DNA of 64,000 bases, taken from Monocercomonoides exilis (Eukaryota > Preaxostyla > Oxymonadida > Polymastigidae). A model generated the notes under the pieces. That model saw nothing but the letters and a program-made list of their open reading frames with translations. It had not been told where the DNA came from and did not search any database. Positions 1-10,149 of the stretch are shown here, piece after piece. The translations under genes were made by a program, and so were the position numbers. The stretch spans positions 1,093,001-1,157,000 of the forward strand of contig LSRY02000023.1 in NCBI GenBank assembly GCA_001643675.2, given 5' to 3'. Every line of letters begins with the position of its first letter. Within the stretch, counting starts at the first letter, position 1.

Positions 1-131
1 TTTATTTTATTTTATTTTATTTTATTTTATTTTATTTTATTTTATTTTATTTTATTTTATTTTATTTTATTTTATTTTATTTTATTTTATTTTATTTTAT
101 TTTATTTTATTTTATTTTATTTTATTTTATT
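1..131. repeat. (TTTTA)n microsatellite
   Basis: About 26 tandem copies of a TTTTA pentamer fill the left edge of the window. The unit is not a known telomeric repeat such as TTAGGG, so I read it as a simple-sequence tract. The true length is unknown because the window starts inside it. Confidence 0.95.
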
Positions 132-222
132 AGACCTAATTTTGTATTATTATCTCATTTCTAAAAAGTTTGTAAATAATCTAAAAAGAATAATAAATTT
201 TCAAAAAAATCTCGAAAAATTG

Positions 223-2740
223 AAAAAGATTGAATCATTCACGATATAAAAAAATGTTGGTATTCAATCACAAAAATTTCATTTTAATTAATGGAACTGA
301 TCAGATCATTCTTTTAGAAATATTTTTTATCATGGAATAATCAACATTGCAAAACATTCTTTGTAATGTTGAGAAAAGAATTGCACTTCCAACACATATT
401 GAAACAGTTTCTGCATCAGAGAAAAAATCATTGATTGAAATATCGTTAGAATTGATTCAGGATCCTTTGAATGGATTTTTTCGTCTAGCTGGATTTTCAA
501 AAAATGAATTTTATATTCTTCTTCAACTTCTCGATCAAGAATTTACTCCGCATCGAGGTGGAAAAAAATATATCAACAATTTCGAAGACCAACTTTTTAT
601 TTTATTGAATTTTCTTCATCTCGGATCGACTAAAATGACAAGTTATGTTACAAAACCATATTTCAATTCTCATTCTACCGTGATCCGTTTATTACATGAC
701 ATTTTTTGCTCGGTTAAACAACCACTTTTGGACTTGCTATTTTCTTTTAGAAATGATCGTGTGAGAGAAATTCAGGATGTGGGATTAATTGTAGATTGCA
801 CTATTCTACCAATAAACCGACCAAGTGGAAAAATAGAAGACGGAATGAAGTTTTTCAGTGGAAAGCACCATTCATATTATGTTAAAGTGGAAGTGGGAGT
901 AAATCCCAAACTTGGAATTGCCAGCACTATCAGCGATATTTTTCCTGGAAGCACACATGATTATGTTGTGTTTCAACATCATTATCCAACGTTTGAGAAC
1001 AAATTAAGAAAAGCAAAACTGTTGGCATACTCAGCTTACATAGGAGCAAAAACATGGCTAGGGGCTTACATTACATAGCCGTGTGGAACGCCTGAGTTGT
1101 CCAAGCACAGGGTGATCATAGAGCGTTTTTTCGGAAGGTTAAAGACTGTCTTTTCTGAATTTCGACAGCATTGGCCATTAAGCATCGAAGTAGTTGGTAA
1201 TTTTCTTATTGTTGCTGTTTGTTTAACAAATTTTCATATTTTACAGAATCCTTTAACAGCCTCAGATTTAGAAGCAAATAATATTTTTTTGCTGAATTAC
1301 AAATGGAATATGCAAGAAAGCAGAAAGCAAAGAAAGAAGCAAATCAGAAGTATTTGGAGAAACAAAGAAATAGATTGAATTCATCATCACCGACAACTTC
1401 ATGTTCTTCATTATTTCTTAATGACAATTTGGTTTGTTTTTATTTTTTAACCCATATTGATGTTAAATTCTTTGAAAAAACAACATTTTCATCAACAATA
1501 TACCATTATTAATTTATTTTAGAAGTCTTAATGGAGAGCTGTAACCCATTCTCAAGTGCAACTACCAGTGAAAAAGATCAAGAAAAGAAAAAAAAGATGA
1601 AGGTTTGTGAACAAAAAGAAAGAAATAGAGAAGAAAATGAATGTCAAAGAAAAATTGAAAATGAAGTCCACGATCATGAAACCATAGACTACTCATCTTC
1701 ATGGCATCTTCCCTTCCAATATAAATCTGCATGTCTTCATAAAGTTTCATCACCAACTAATTTTCTAATCACATTTTGCTCATCTCAATCTTATTCAACA
1801 TAACCTTCCTCTACTCAGTTAACAGCAACACAACCTTCCTCTACTCAACTTTCTTCATCTTCACAATTGCATTCAAAATCAGTATCTTCTTCAACACCCT
1901 CGCTTCTGCATTCTCTGCCACAACCAAACTTGTATTTTCCTTCAAATCTCACTCTTCCTTCTTCATTTTGCGTATTTCCTCCTCAAAATTGTAATTTTCA
2001 ATCATCTTTGAATTTCACAGCTTCTTCAGGTTCAATTTCCACTCAAAGCAAAACTTATTCATCTTAAAATTAAAAAACATCTATTTGAAAAAAGAAATAA
2101 GAAAGAAGCATATTATTTTTATATTTTTGGATCGCAGATTTTGATTTAAAGAGAGTTTTATTATTATTATTTATTCTTTTTGTTTTTGATACTATTATTT
2201 CCAAGTTGTTCGTTATATGTTGTTTGTTTTGCACATCACTCACAAATGAAGCAAAAGTTGTTGCTTAAATTCTTTAAACATTCTTTTTTTATTTATCTTT
2301 ATATTTTGTGTGATTGAAATGAAAAACTTCTATAATTTATAAAACTTTGACAACATAAAAAGGATTTCCAAAATTATGTTAAAAATAAGACAAAAAAAGT
2401 TATTTGGTGAAATGTGATATGAGAGGAAAATAAAAAAGAAAAACAGATAATATTTATGTTAATGAAACATTTTAATATTCCATCCTCACCTTGCTTTTGA
2501 ACAATTTTAAAAAAGTTTCAAGAAATAAATCAGACATATAAAAACAATAAAATTGTTAAAGAAACATTTTAATACTGAACAAACAAACCTTCTATATCAT
2601 TTTTATTTTAGTTTTATTTTGTTTGTAATCATTCATTTTTTAATTAAAAAAAACGCGATCAGTAAAGCTTTGATCATAAAAATGCATTTAACGGCAAAAA
2701 AAAGAAAAGCATATTTCAAAAAAGATTGAGTCATTCGCGA
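223..2740. repeat. Short direct repeats flanking the transposase relic (223-244 and 2719-2740)
   Basis: Two 22-bp copies of a motif that begins AAAAAGATTGA and ends with CGA match at 20 of 22 positions in direct orientation, one on each side of the broken transposase. They could be remnants of element ends or of an insertion-associated duplication. In AT-rich DNA chance similarity is also possible. No clear terminal inverted repeat was found. Confidence 0.3.
332..1378 (+). pseudogene. PIF/Harbinger-type DDE transposase, broken
   Basis: The reading frame resembles a DDE_4-type (PIF/Harbinger, IS5-like) transposase, which would cut and paste a DNA transposon in the nucleus. Three family blocks are visible in one frame: VDCTILPI with the first Asp, LLAYSAYIGA where the second catalytic Asp should be, and VIIERFFGRLK with the catalytic Glu. 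Three lesions are seen. The likely start ATG at 332 is followed two codons later by TAA at 338. A TAG at 1076-1078 separates the first two catalytic blocks from the Glu block. The second catalytic Asp reads Tyr, a single base change from a GAC codon. Downstream of about 1300 the natural tail may shift to the neighbouring frame, which is rich in Lys, Glu and Ser. The element is therefore dead. The family call is from motifs only. Confidence 0.8.
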
Positions 2741-3660
2741 AAAGAAAAAAACATTCACATAAGAATAAACAATTCGCAAAAGAAATACACATTCGAGTAT
2801 AGGTCTATTTTATTTTATTTTTTTATTATTTTTTATTTTTTTTTATTTTTGTTCTTTTAAGACAATTATTTTTTTTGTCTCAAAAAAGAAAATGAACAAC
2901 AAAATTGCTTCATGAAAATTTCCATTTGAAAATTACTTTCTCTGAAAAACAGCAAATAATTTTTCAACCACACTGCTTCGCAACAAGAAACACCAACGAA
3001 AAGAGATAATTAAAATTAATAGATGAATTGTGAAATAAAAAAAATTTCAAAATTATTGGGTTATTTTGAAATAACCTAATAATTTTGAAATTGTCTATGG
3101 AAATTTTGAAAATTTCGGGGAATTTTGCAATAACTCGGGTGGGCAAATTTTTTCTGTGAAAATATATATTATGCATAAACATGAAGTTATTCAAATCATA
3201 TTTTCGAAAAATATTATGTTGTTTTTATTGTTGTTAATTGAAGAAAAAAATTTTTGATAAAATTATTTTGGAATAATGAATGATTTTTCGAAACAAGCTT
3301 TGGAAGACATTTTTGTTCTTTTTAAAAAACATTTTTATGTAAGTTTGAAGGTTTTCATTGAATTTTTTTTTCAGATGAATGATAAAGGTTAAATTTTATA
3401 TAAAGTCGCCAAGGATCAAAATATTTACCGATTGGAGAATGTTATGAAACACTCCGTAAAAATTATTTATCATCAATATTTAAAATTTCACAAACGAGAA
3501 AGATTATCTATGATACACTTCAACATCCAAAAAATTCTGTTCTTGATATTAATTTTTTATGTTATTTTTTTGATCAATTTGTAATCATATTATCAGGTGA
3601 AATAAAATTTGTTGCATTTTATTATGAAATTTTCTGAACAAGAGTATTGGGGAAAATTGA
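1379..3660. other. AT-rich sequence after the transposase relic
   Basis: Positions 1379-2070 hold short frames coding Ser, Thr and Lys/Glu-rich peptides that may be the decayed tail of the transposon protein. A possible 3' splice site lies at about 1521. From 2070 to 3660 the sequence is AT-rich with many homopolymer runs, and I see no gene. Confidence 0.4.
3042..3092. repeat. Imperfect AT-rich palindrome
   Basis: The arm TTCAAAATTATTGGGTTATTT is followed after two bases by its near-exact reverse complement, with one mismatch in roughly 21 bp. It could fold as a hairpin or cruciform. No function can be assigned. Confidence 0.6.
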
Positions 3661-3699
3661 ATGTTTAATCAAATTCCTGTCAATCTGATAGAAAAACAA

Positions 3700-5060
3700 T
3701 TTTCAAACAACCATCATCATCATCTTCTTTTTTTCTTTTTCTTCTTCCTTTTCTTCTTCCTCTTCTCCTTCTTCTTTCTCTTCTCCTTCTCCTTCTCCTT
3801 CTCCTTCTTCTTCTTCGTTTTCTTCGCCTATTCTTCTGTTCATCCATCTCCTCTTTGTACTGTACCACACTCTCACCCCTTTCTTATCTGTCCCCAATTC
3901 TCTACCTCCAACAATGCCCTCCCCATCCCCACACCTTCTCCTCCAGCTCCTTTCCCCCCAACAAGCCACTCAACCTTCTATTCATACGACGACTTTATTT
4001 ACAACTACTGCAGCTTCTATCTAGCAAGAATCATTTGCTCCTTCACAATCACCTCATTGAGCAGCGCCTTTTGCTCAATTATCATGTGCTCATGCGCTTT
4101 CGATAGCTCCATCAGTATCTTCGTTTCCTTCTCCATCTTGTTTATCTTCCACTGCACAGTTGCATCTGCTCTTCCACCACCACTCTGACTGCATCCACTA
4201 CCTCCATTTACCCAAACGCCTTTCTTCTCCAATCTCTTGCTGATCCCAGATCTCGTTCCCCGACTTCCACATCCTCCTCCCCCACCACCGTTTGCTTCTT
4301 CCACAACATTCACACTGCTTCTCACTTTCACAACAACTCCCTTCCTGCTTGTGCATGGCCCAAGCACCACAACACTTCAATATTTGATGATTTCTGTTAA
4401 CCTCTCTAGGAACTTTTCACACAGTCCTAATGGCAGAAGCAACGACTCCGAAGACGTAACCATCCCGCACTCTGCAGAGGCCGATGAAAAAAGCATGGTA
4501 ACATGTATCGCCAACACCACCAGTTTCTGTTTGCTATCCACACTCACCACTCCTCCTTGTTTAGCTCTATCTTCTTCTCCATCTCCATCAGCTGCTCCAT
4601 CAGCTCCTTCGCCTCTGCATTGTACTTATCGCTCAGCTCCTGAATTTTCCTTGCCAGTTTCACCACCATCTCCTCAATCTTCCACACTTCATTCTCTAAA
4701 ACTCCTCATCTTATCACTTCGTCGCCTGTCTTCACAGTCACACTCCTCGACTGAGCAGATCGGAACACCAGTTGCACTGTGGAAGGTTGTTACTTAGAAG
4801 GATTAAACAGAACGTGGATCAAATGGAACGCTTTCATGCCGTTCGATACTAAGATCCACTCTCTCCTTAACAACGAACCCACCAACATTGCAAATTAAAG
4901 ATGAAGTTTCACCAGCGAAACTGAAAGTATTGCCGAAAGAGCCACAGCATATCCATACAATGTCTGCATCGCACGTGGTGACAGCCGCATGGACTGATCA
5001 AACACGCCAATCACTTTCTTATCTTCGCTTCTTTACCCTCGGAATGGCAAGGCTGATCTG
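3700..5060 (-). pseudogene. Decayed member of repeated gene family B (minus copy)
   Basis: No single long frame exists, but the minus strand shows protein-like blocks linked by stops and frameshifts. At about 4905-4960 it reads AVALSAILSVSLVKL. At about 4791-4840 it reads MKAFHLIHVLFNPSK. Further on, at about 4690-4540, there is a coiled-coil stretch containing KIQELSDKYNAEAKELMEQL, and at about 4017-4150 a second coiled coil with LMELSKAHEHMIIEQ. The first two blocks align in order with the plus-strand sequence at 10490-10645, so both are degenerate copies of one gene. The end near 3700-3830 is a purine-rich Glu/Arg repeat. The original function is unknown; coiled coils are all that can be seen. 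Confidence 0.5.
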
Positions 5061-5199
5061 TGTTCAGCATGAGCTAAAAAAATGTGAAAGTCATTTCAGC
5101 ATCTTTTCAAATTGGAAAATTTGGAATTTCAAATTATATCTGGTTGTTTTTTGGAGGATTCGAGCTGTGATGGTAAAGTTGATGTCAATTAAATCTTAA

Positions 5200-7103
5200 G
5201 GTGAAAGGTTTGTGTGATCGCTCTCCATGGAAAAAATTGTTAAACAAAACAACGTTTTGTTTTCTTTTATATATAGTCTGTGAAAAGCTCCAACTCCTGT
5301 ATCTTGCGTCTAATTACTGATAGAACGATTCAAAAATTTGTTGTATTTCCTTTTTAATCAACATTTTGTTTAATAAGACCGTGAACAAATTTTCACATTT
5401 AGCTCAGATTATTCAAACGACCATACGATCCACACATAGTGATTTGATTGCAACGTGAAGAGATATAACAGTAGAAGAAAGTCATTTATTCAAAAAGAAA
5501 CAAAAAATCAGTAAATCGTTTGTGAATAAATGCCTCTTTTCTTTTTTATCCAGTGGAAAATCATTACCATGGATATTATCTGTTCATTTTCTGTTCAAAT
5601 TTGTTGTGGTTAAATAGAAACCAACTTTATAAATCGAACAACAATGCTGCTTTATTCCTCTCAATCATCGGAATTTGTAAATTTTTCAAACATTAAATGG
5701 CATAGAATGTCATTTGTTTCATTGAAGGGACAGCTTCGATATATTAATAATTGGCTGATCCTTTTTGAAATCATTCTTTCGTTCGAGTTTTGATCAAAAA
5801 TATAAACTCAATGGGATTTGTGGAAAAATTTGTTTTTGCAATAACAACATCATAAACAACGTGTATTATCAGTTTTGTTCGATTTTTCAAAATCCCTTTA
5901 AGAAAATTTTTTTGATCAAAACTCGAACGAAAGAATGATTTCAAAAAGGATCAGCCAATTGTTTTCACTGGTTGCGTTCATAGTTTACAGGCGATGAAAA
6001 TCACAAAATATTTTCAAAATATTTATCTCTATTGAAATTTTTAATGTTTTGAACACTGACAATCATTTGTTGTCACAGGAATATTTATATAATCAAAATA
6101 AACTTGTAACATAATATTTAATTATTTTTATTTTCAAGGTTGGAATAAAATTTCAATAAACGATTTGCTTCACATTATTGAATGGTGAACATTATGAAAA
6201 GTGCGAAGACAATAAATGAGTATATTTTCAACAAATTTCCAATAACTTTTGAACATCACGATTTTTATGCGAAAACAGAAGATCTTCCCACAATTAAATT
6301 ATATTTTTAATTTGATGATGAAACTTAAAATAACTGCCTTATTTTAAATTTTTCTGAAAAATTTCAAAATTTCTTGATTATTTCAAAATAACATATACGA
6401 ATTTCAAATTTTTTCAAAAATTTCACAATTACACAAAAATTGTGCAATTCATCTAATGTCTGTTCATCTTTCAAGAATTTGTTTCGAACAAAGATTTGAA
6501 ATGTGTTTTTTGATTTCATTTTTTACCTTCTGTGAAATAATAAACGAGTGAAAATTTGGCAAATTCAATCAAAACATGTTCTGTTTTTGAGTTGTTCGAA
6601 ATAATATTTTTTTTTATTGCTGAAGTTTTTTTGAAGTTATTTGTGGATTAATATGGGTGAGAAGTGACTCTGGATAGGACATATAAAAAAAACTACATCG
6701 TTGAACGTTGATGTCAATAATTCTCAAAAACATTTCTTCAACAGCTTCATATTCTTTTTTATTTATTACTCTTGCTCATTCAATATCAGCAAATGATGCT
6801 TTTATCAAAAGACATTTGAAAAGACAGATGAGAAGAAAGAGCGAATAAGAGGCTTATCAAGTTGATGAATGAAAAATGACTCACTGATTTTTGTCTCATG
6901 AAACTTGATGAACAAACAAACTATTTGAAAAAGAAGAAAATGGAAGGAAATTCTATTCTCTTTTTTTTTCCTTCATTTCATCAAAATGAAGTGAGACAAA
7001 AATTTAAAAGTAAAATGGATGCTCAAATGATTATTTTCAATCACGAAATGATTAAAAGAAAAATAAATATTTTGAGTCATAAAATTCGAGGAATTTCATT
7101 TCC
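5200..7103. other. AT-rich spacer with a hairpin
   Basis: Apart from the inverted repeat at 5749-5960 this stretch has no credible coding region. A short frame at 6898-7122 has ordinary AT-rich composition and no recognisable domain. Confidence 0.5.
5749..5960. repeat. Perfect 52-bp inverted repeat (foldback/MITE-like)
   Basis: The arm at 5749-5800, starting AATTGGCTGATCC, is repeated exactly in reverse complement at 5909-5960. The loop between them is 108 nt. The arms include the less AT-biased motif TTCGTTCGAG, so this is not a chance A/T palindrome. The size of about 212 bp fits a MITE or foldback element. No clear target-site duplication is visible at the ends. Confidence 0.85.
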
Positions 7104-8578
7104 TCAAACAATTACAAAATAATCAGAAATTTTCAACAATGTTCCAAGAGAATATTTTATTTCTAGAAAAACAAATATTTTATGAAAGCTGGTGATGGTA
7201 TCTTCGTATCCTTCTTCTTCCAATTTGTCAAATACCTTCCTTTTCAACTCTTTTCTTTCCTCTTCTTCCATTTCGCCTTCATTCTTTTTCTTCAATCTTT
7301 TTGAAATATTCACAAAATACTTCAAGATTTTGTCTGCAATTTTGTTATTCAACGTTGGTTGAATGATATTTTCCAAAACAGCATCAACAGCTCCTCCATT
7401 CAACAAGTCATCAACTTTCACGTCTCTATTTTGTGCTGCATTTCTTAAGGAACAAATGCATTTCTCGCTTATTTCTTTGTGATTTTCCTTTGCTGCTCTA
7501 TGTACACAAGCAATGCTGCTGAAAAGACCAATAAATACTTTATTCCACAACTTGATCGGCGACAAGTCATTTTCAATAACACAGAACCACCTCTTGACCA
7601 CAAGCACTTCTTTCGCTTCTTTCCTTCTTCTTCCCTCTTTTTTTCTCTTCCAGTCAATGCATCTTGTCAGTTCTTCGATTTCTCTTCTTGCTTCTCTCGC
7701 GAAATGCAGTTTATTCGCAATCACTTCTTCCAAGCTGTCATCATTGAAGAATCTGCTCATCAAAAATTGCCAAGCAGATTGATACGCAAGTTGTGTCAGA
7801 TTGTGATGCTTTTGATGATAATTGATGATATCTTTCATCTCCTTCAAATACAGTTCTTCTTCTAATTCCTAATCAGAAATAAGGGGGGAAATGTAATTCA
7901 ACAATATCAAAACGGGAAAAAGGTTCTCAAACCCAAAATCCAATATTGCCCAAAGCCAGCAACGCTGTTTCCACTTCCTTCTGAGCTTCTTCGGTCTTGT
8001 CTTTCTTCGAGGCAATCTTCAGAAGGCAAGGCACAATGATTGAAAGCAATTCATCAGGAATTTCTTCATCATTCAGCAAAAGATAGCATTCACAGAGATC
8101 AATCAGACGCCTTTCGTTCTTTTCTTCTTTTTTCTTCTCTTCATTAATTATCAACTTTTGAAATATTTTAATCAGCGGAGGTTCTTCAAACCATATACTC
8201 CTTATTTATTTCATTTCTTTGCAATATCCAATATTCTTCAACAGCACAAGAGCATTTTCAAGTGTCAATTTCTTTTCATCTATCATTTTGTCAATAACAA
8301 TGAACAATTCTATTGTTAAAATGGAGTCGAATTCTTTCATATTCATTTCATCAACTATTTCATTCATTTCTCCGATTTTTTTTTCTCTGTTCATCTTCAT
8401 TGCATTCTTTCAGTTCAGAAAACAATTCTTCAATGAATTTATTTATGACGGAAAGCGCTGAACACTCAAAAAATAGAAAAATGAACAAACTTAAAAACTT
8501 ATCTTCAAGAGACGGCTCCTGAATAGCACAATTAAATTTGTCTTCATCAAACATTTCCATTCTGTCTATTATTAGCAA
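7104..8578 (-). pseudogene. Repeated gene family A, minus copy, disrupted
   Basis: Reading leftward, the blocks are ELFSELKECNEDEQ (about 8400), IGEMNEIVDEM and TLENALVLLKNIGY (8400-8206), RLIDLCECYLLL and ELLSIIVPCLLK (8154-7933), then a GT-AG intron at 7869-7932 (64 nt) in phase 0, and a 255-codon final exon ending at 7104 with ISDYFVIV. The long last exon contains LTQLAYQSAWQFLMSRFF, a Lys/Glu-rich helix and EKLEEEGYEDTI-like sequence. Two lesions are visible. A run of nine A at about 8375-8384 puts the frame off by one, and there is a TAA at 8206-8208. The frame matches the plus-strand copy at 23914-25240 block for block. It looks like an alpha-helical, possibly ARM-like, lineage-specific protein of unknown role. 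I recall this family as abundant in Monocercomonoides, but could not check. Confidence 0.7.
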
Positions 8579-9212
8579 AGATCAATTTGTAAAAAAAAAT
8601 TTCAAATGAAAAATAGAAAAACAAACAGAAAAACAAATATTGATGATTGTTGACAAAACGATGATAAAAATCAAACTCAATTCCTTTGCTTTGTGAAAAT
8701 CTATGTTAAAAAACAAGTCACAAAAAAGTCAACGGTACAGGCTATATTGAGTCAAATACGAAAGAGTTTTATTTCTTTCTGATCAAGCCAACAGTAATTT
8801 ATTCAAAAGATCTGGATTGAATTTCGTGAAATTATGAACACATTGGGATATATACCATACATAGTTTACATTAAATATCAAAAAATTTCAATTTCAGCAT
8901 TCTGAGTGGAACAAAGAGGGGGAAATTTGGTGCTTTTTTGAACTTAACAAAAAAGTGACAAAAAAGCAACAATTTGCACATTAAACTGTGCATTTAATCA
9001 CCGATGCAATTTAAAATTCAAATTTTCGTATTTCGATTTTGGGGCTTACATTTAGAGTTATCTGGAGGCTTTCCTTCGTTGAGATGATTTTTTCTGTTAT
9101 TTCAAAATGTTTGCAAGTATCCGTGAATGTTTCAAATTTAATGTGTTGAACATAATTATTAACTATCGGGAAATTTTTTGTTATAAGTTTTTTCTTGAGT
9201 GGGCCATCCAGA
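8579..9212. other. Spacer with no recognisable gene
   Basis: The sequence is AT-rich and stop codons are frequent in all frames. The upstream exon and start of the family A copy could lie here but cannot be identified. Confidence 0.4.
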
Positions 9213-10105
9213 CTGAAGGAAAATTGATGGAGGGAATGAAGTTTTCATCAATTCACAGTTTTTTATTGCTTTAGCGCATGATAATTGAACGCATAAGAGA
9301 CCTTATCAGGAAATAACGGACGACATTGTTAATGGATCAATGAAAGAGATTCTATTCCAAAAGGCTTTGAGGCCAAGCGAAGATGAAAAAAATTTGAGAA
9401 GGCGAACTGAAGTTAATGCAATGTTGGAATCAAATTACAATCGAATTTTAAAGATCATTTCAACATATTAATCATTCAATGGCGATTGCCACTTGCCGTG
9501 TTTTTATCTGTAAGTTCGTTTGTTTCGTTTTTAGGATAATCATCATTTAGGGTTGTTTTGATGATTGTTGTTGATTCTCCAAAATCAGTGCGGATTTCGG
9601 AGCAAAGGCGGACACAAATCGAGCGATGCCGAAATGAGTCTAACAAGACAAATCAGACAACAGTTGAAGTATCTTGTCAAATTTAAGTGCGTTATCCAGT
9701 ATTCATTTCATTTATGTTTCTTTTTTTATTTTCAACAATTTAACAAAAGAAAAGAAGAAAACGAATGCTATAAAGAAGGAGAAGGAGAATAACATGAAGA
9801 AGAAGAAGTGGAGATATTCTTTATGTGAGTGAAAGAGGACAATAAACGTATTGACAAACTTTTGAACTATTGTGATTCAATGAGCCAAGTAAACATGAGA
9901 GTGAGGCAATTATTAAATAGAAACTGTTCATTTGCTTCTGCTTTGTGTGAATTCAGTTCTTTTTGAGTATTTTGGATACATTATATTTGTCTTTAGAACA
10001 GATTTTAAAAAGAAAGGATGAAATATGTGAGGAAGAAGAAGCAGAGGAAGAGGAGAAAGAGGAGAAAGAGGAAGGGGAAGAGGAAGAAAAGGAAAAAAAG
10101 ATCTA
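9213..10105 (+). pseudogene. Decayed spliced relic, unknown product
   Basis: A frame from 9213 carries VFINSQFFIALAHDN, one TGA at 9286-9288, then 60 further codons (9289-9468) including KALRPSEDEKNLRRR before TAA at 9469. Farther on, good donor and acceptor pairs would join small exons, for example a 41-nt GT-AG intron at 9956-9996. That join makes ALCEF run into KQILKRKDEICEEEE and an acidic end before a stop at about 10105. These look like coding remnants with at least two nonsense changes. They may belong to one gene or two. No family is recognised. Confidence 0.3.
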
Positions 10106-10149
10106 ATTCATTGAACATGCTTGATGAGAGAGGTATTTAATCGAATTTT

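Noticed and set aside
1-131. Telomere at the left edge
   Set aside because: The TTTTA unit matches no known telomeric repeat and lacks G runs; it is a simple microsatellite.
8360-8578. Intact short gene for the first family A fragment
   Set aside because: It ends at a homopolymer frameshift, and its continuation in the next frame matches the other family A copy.
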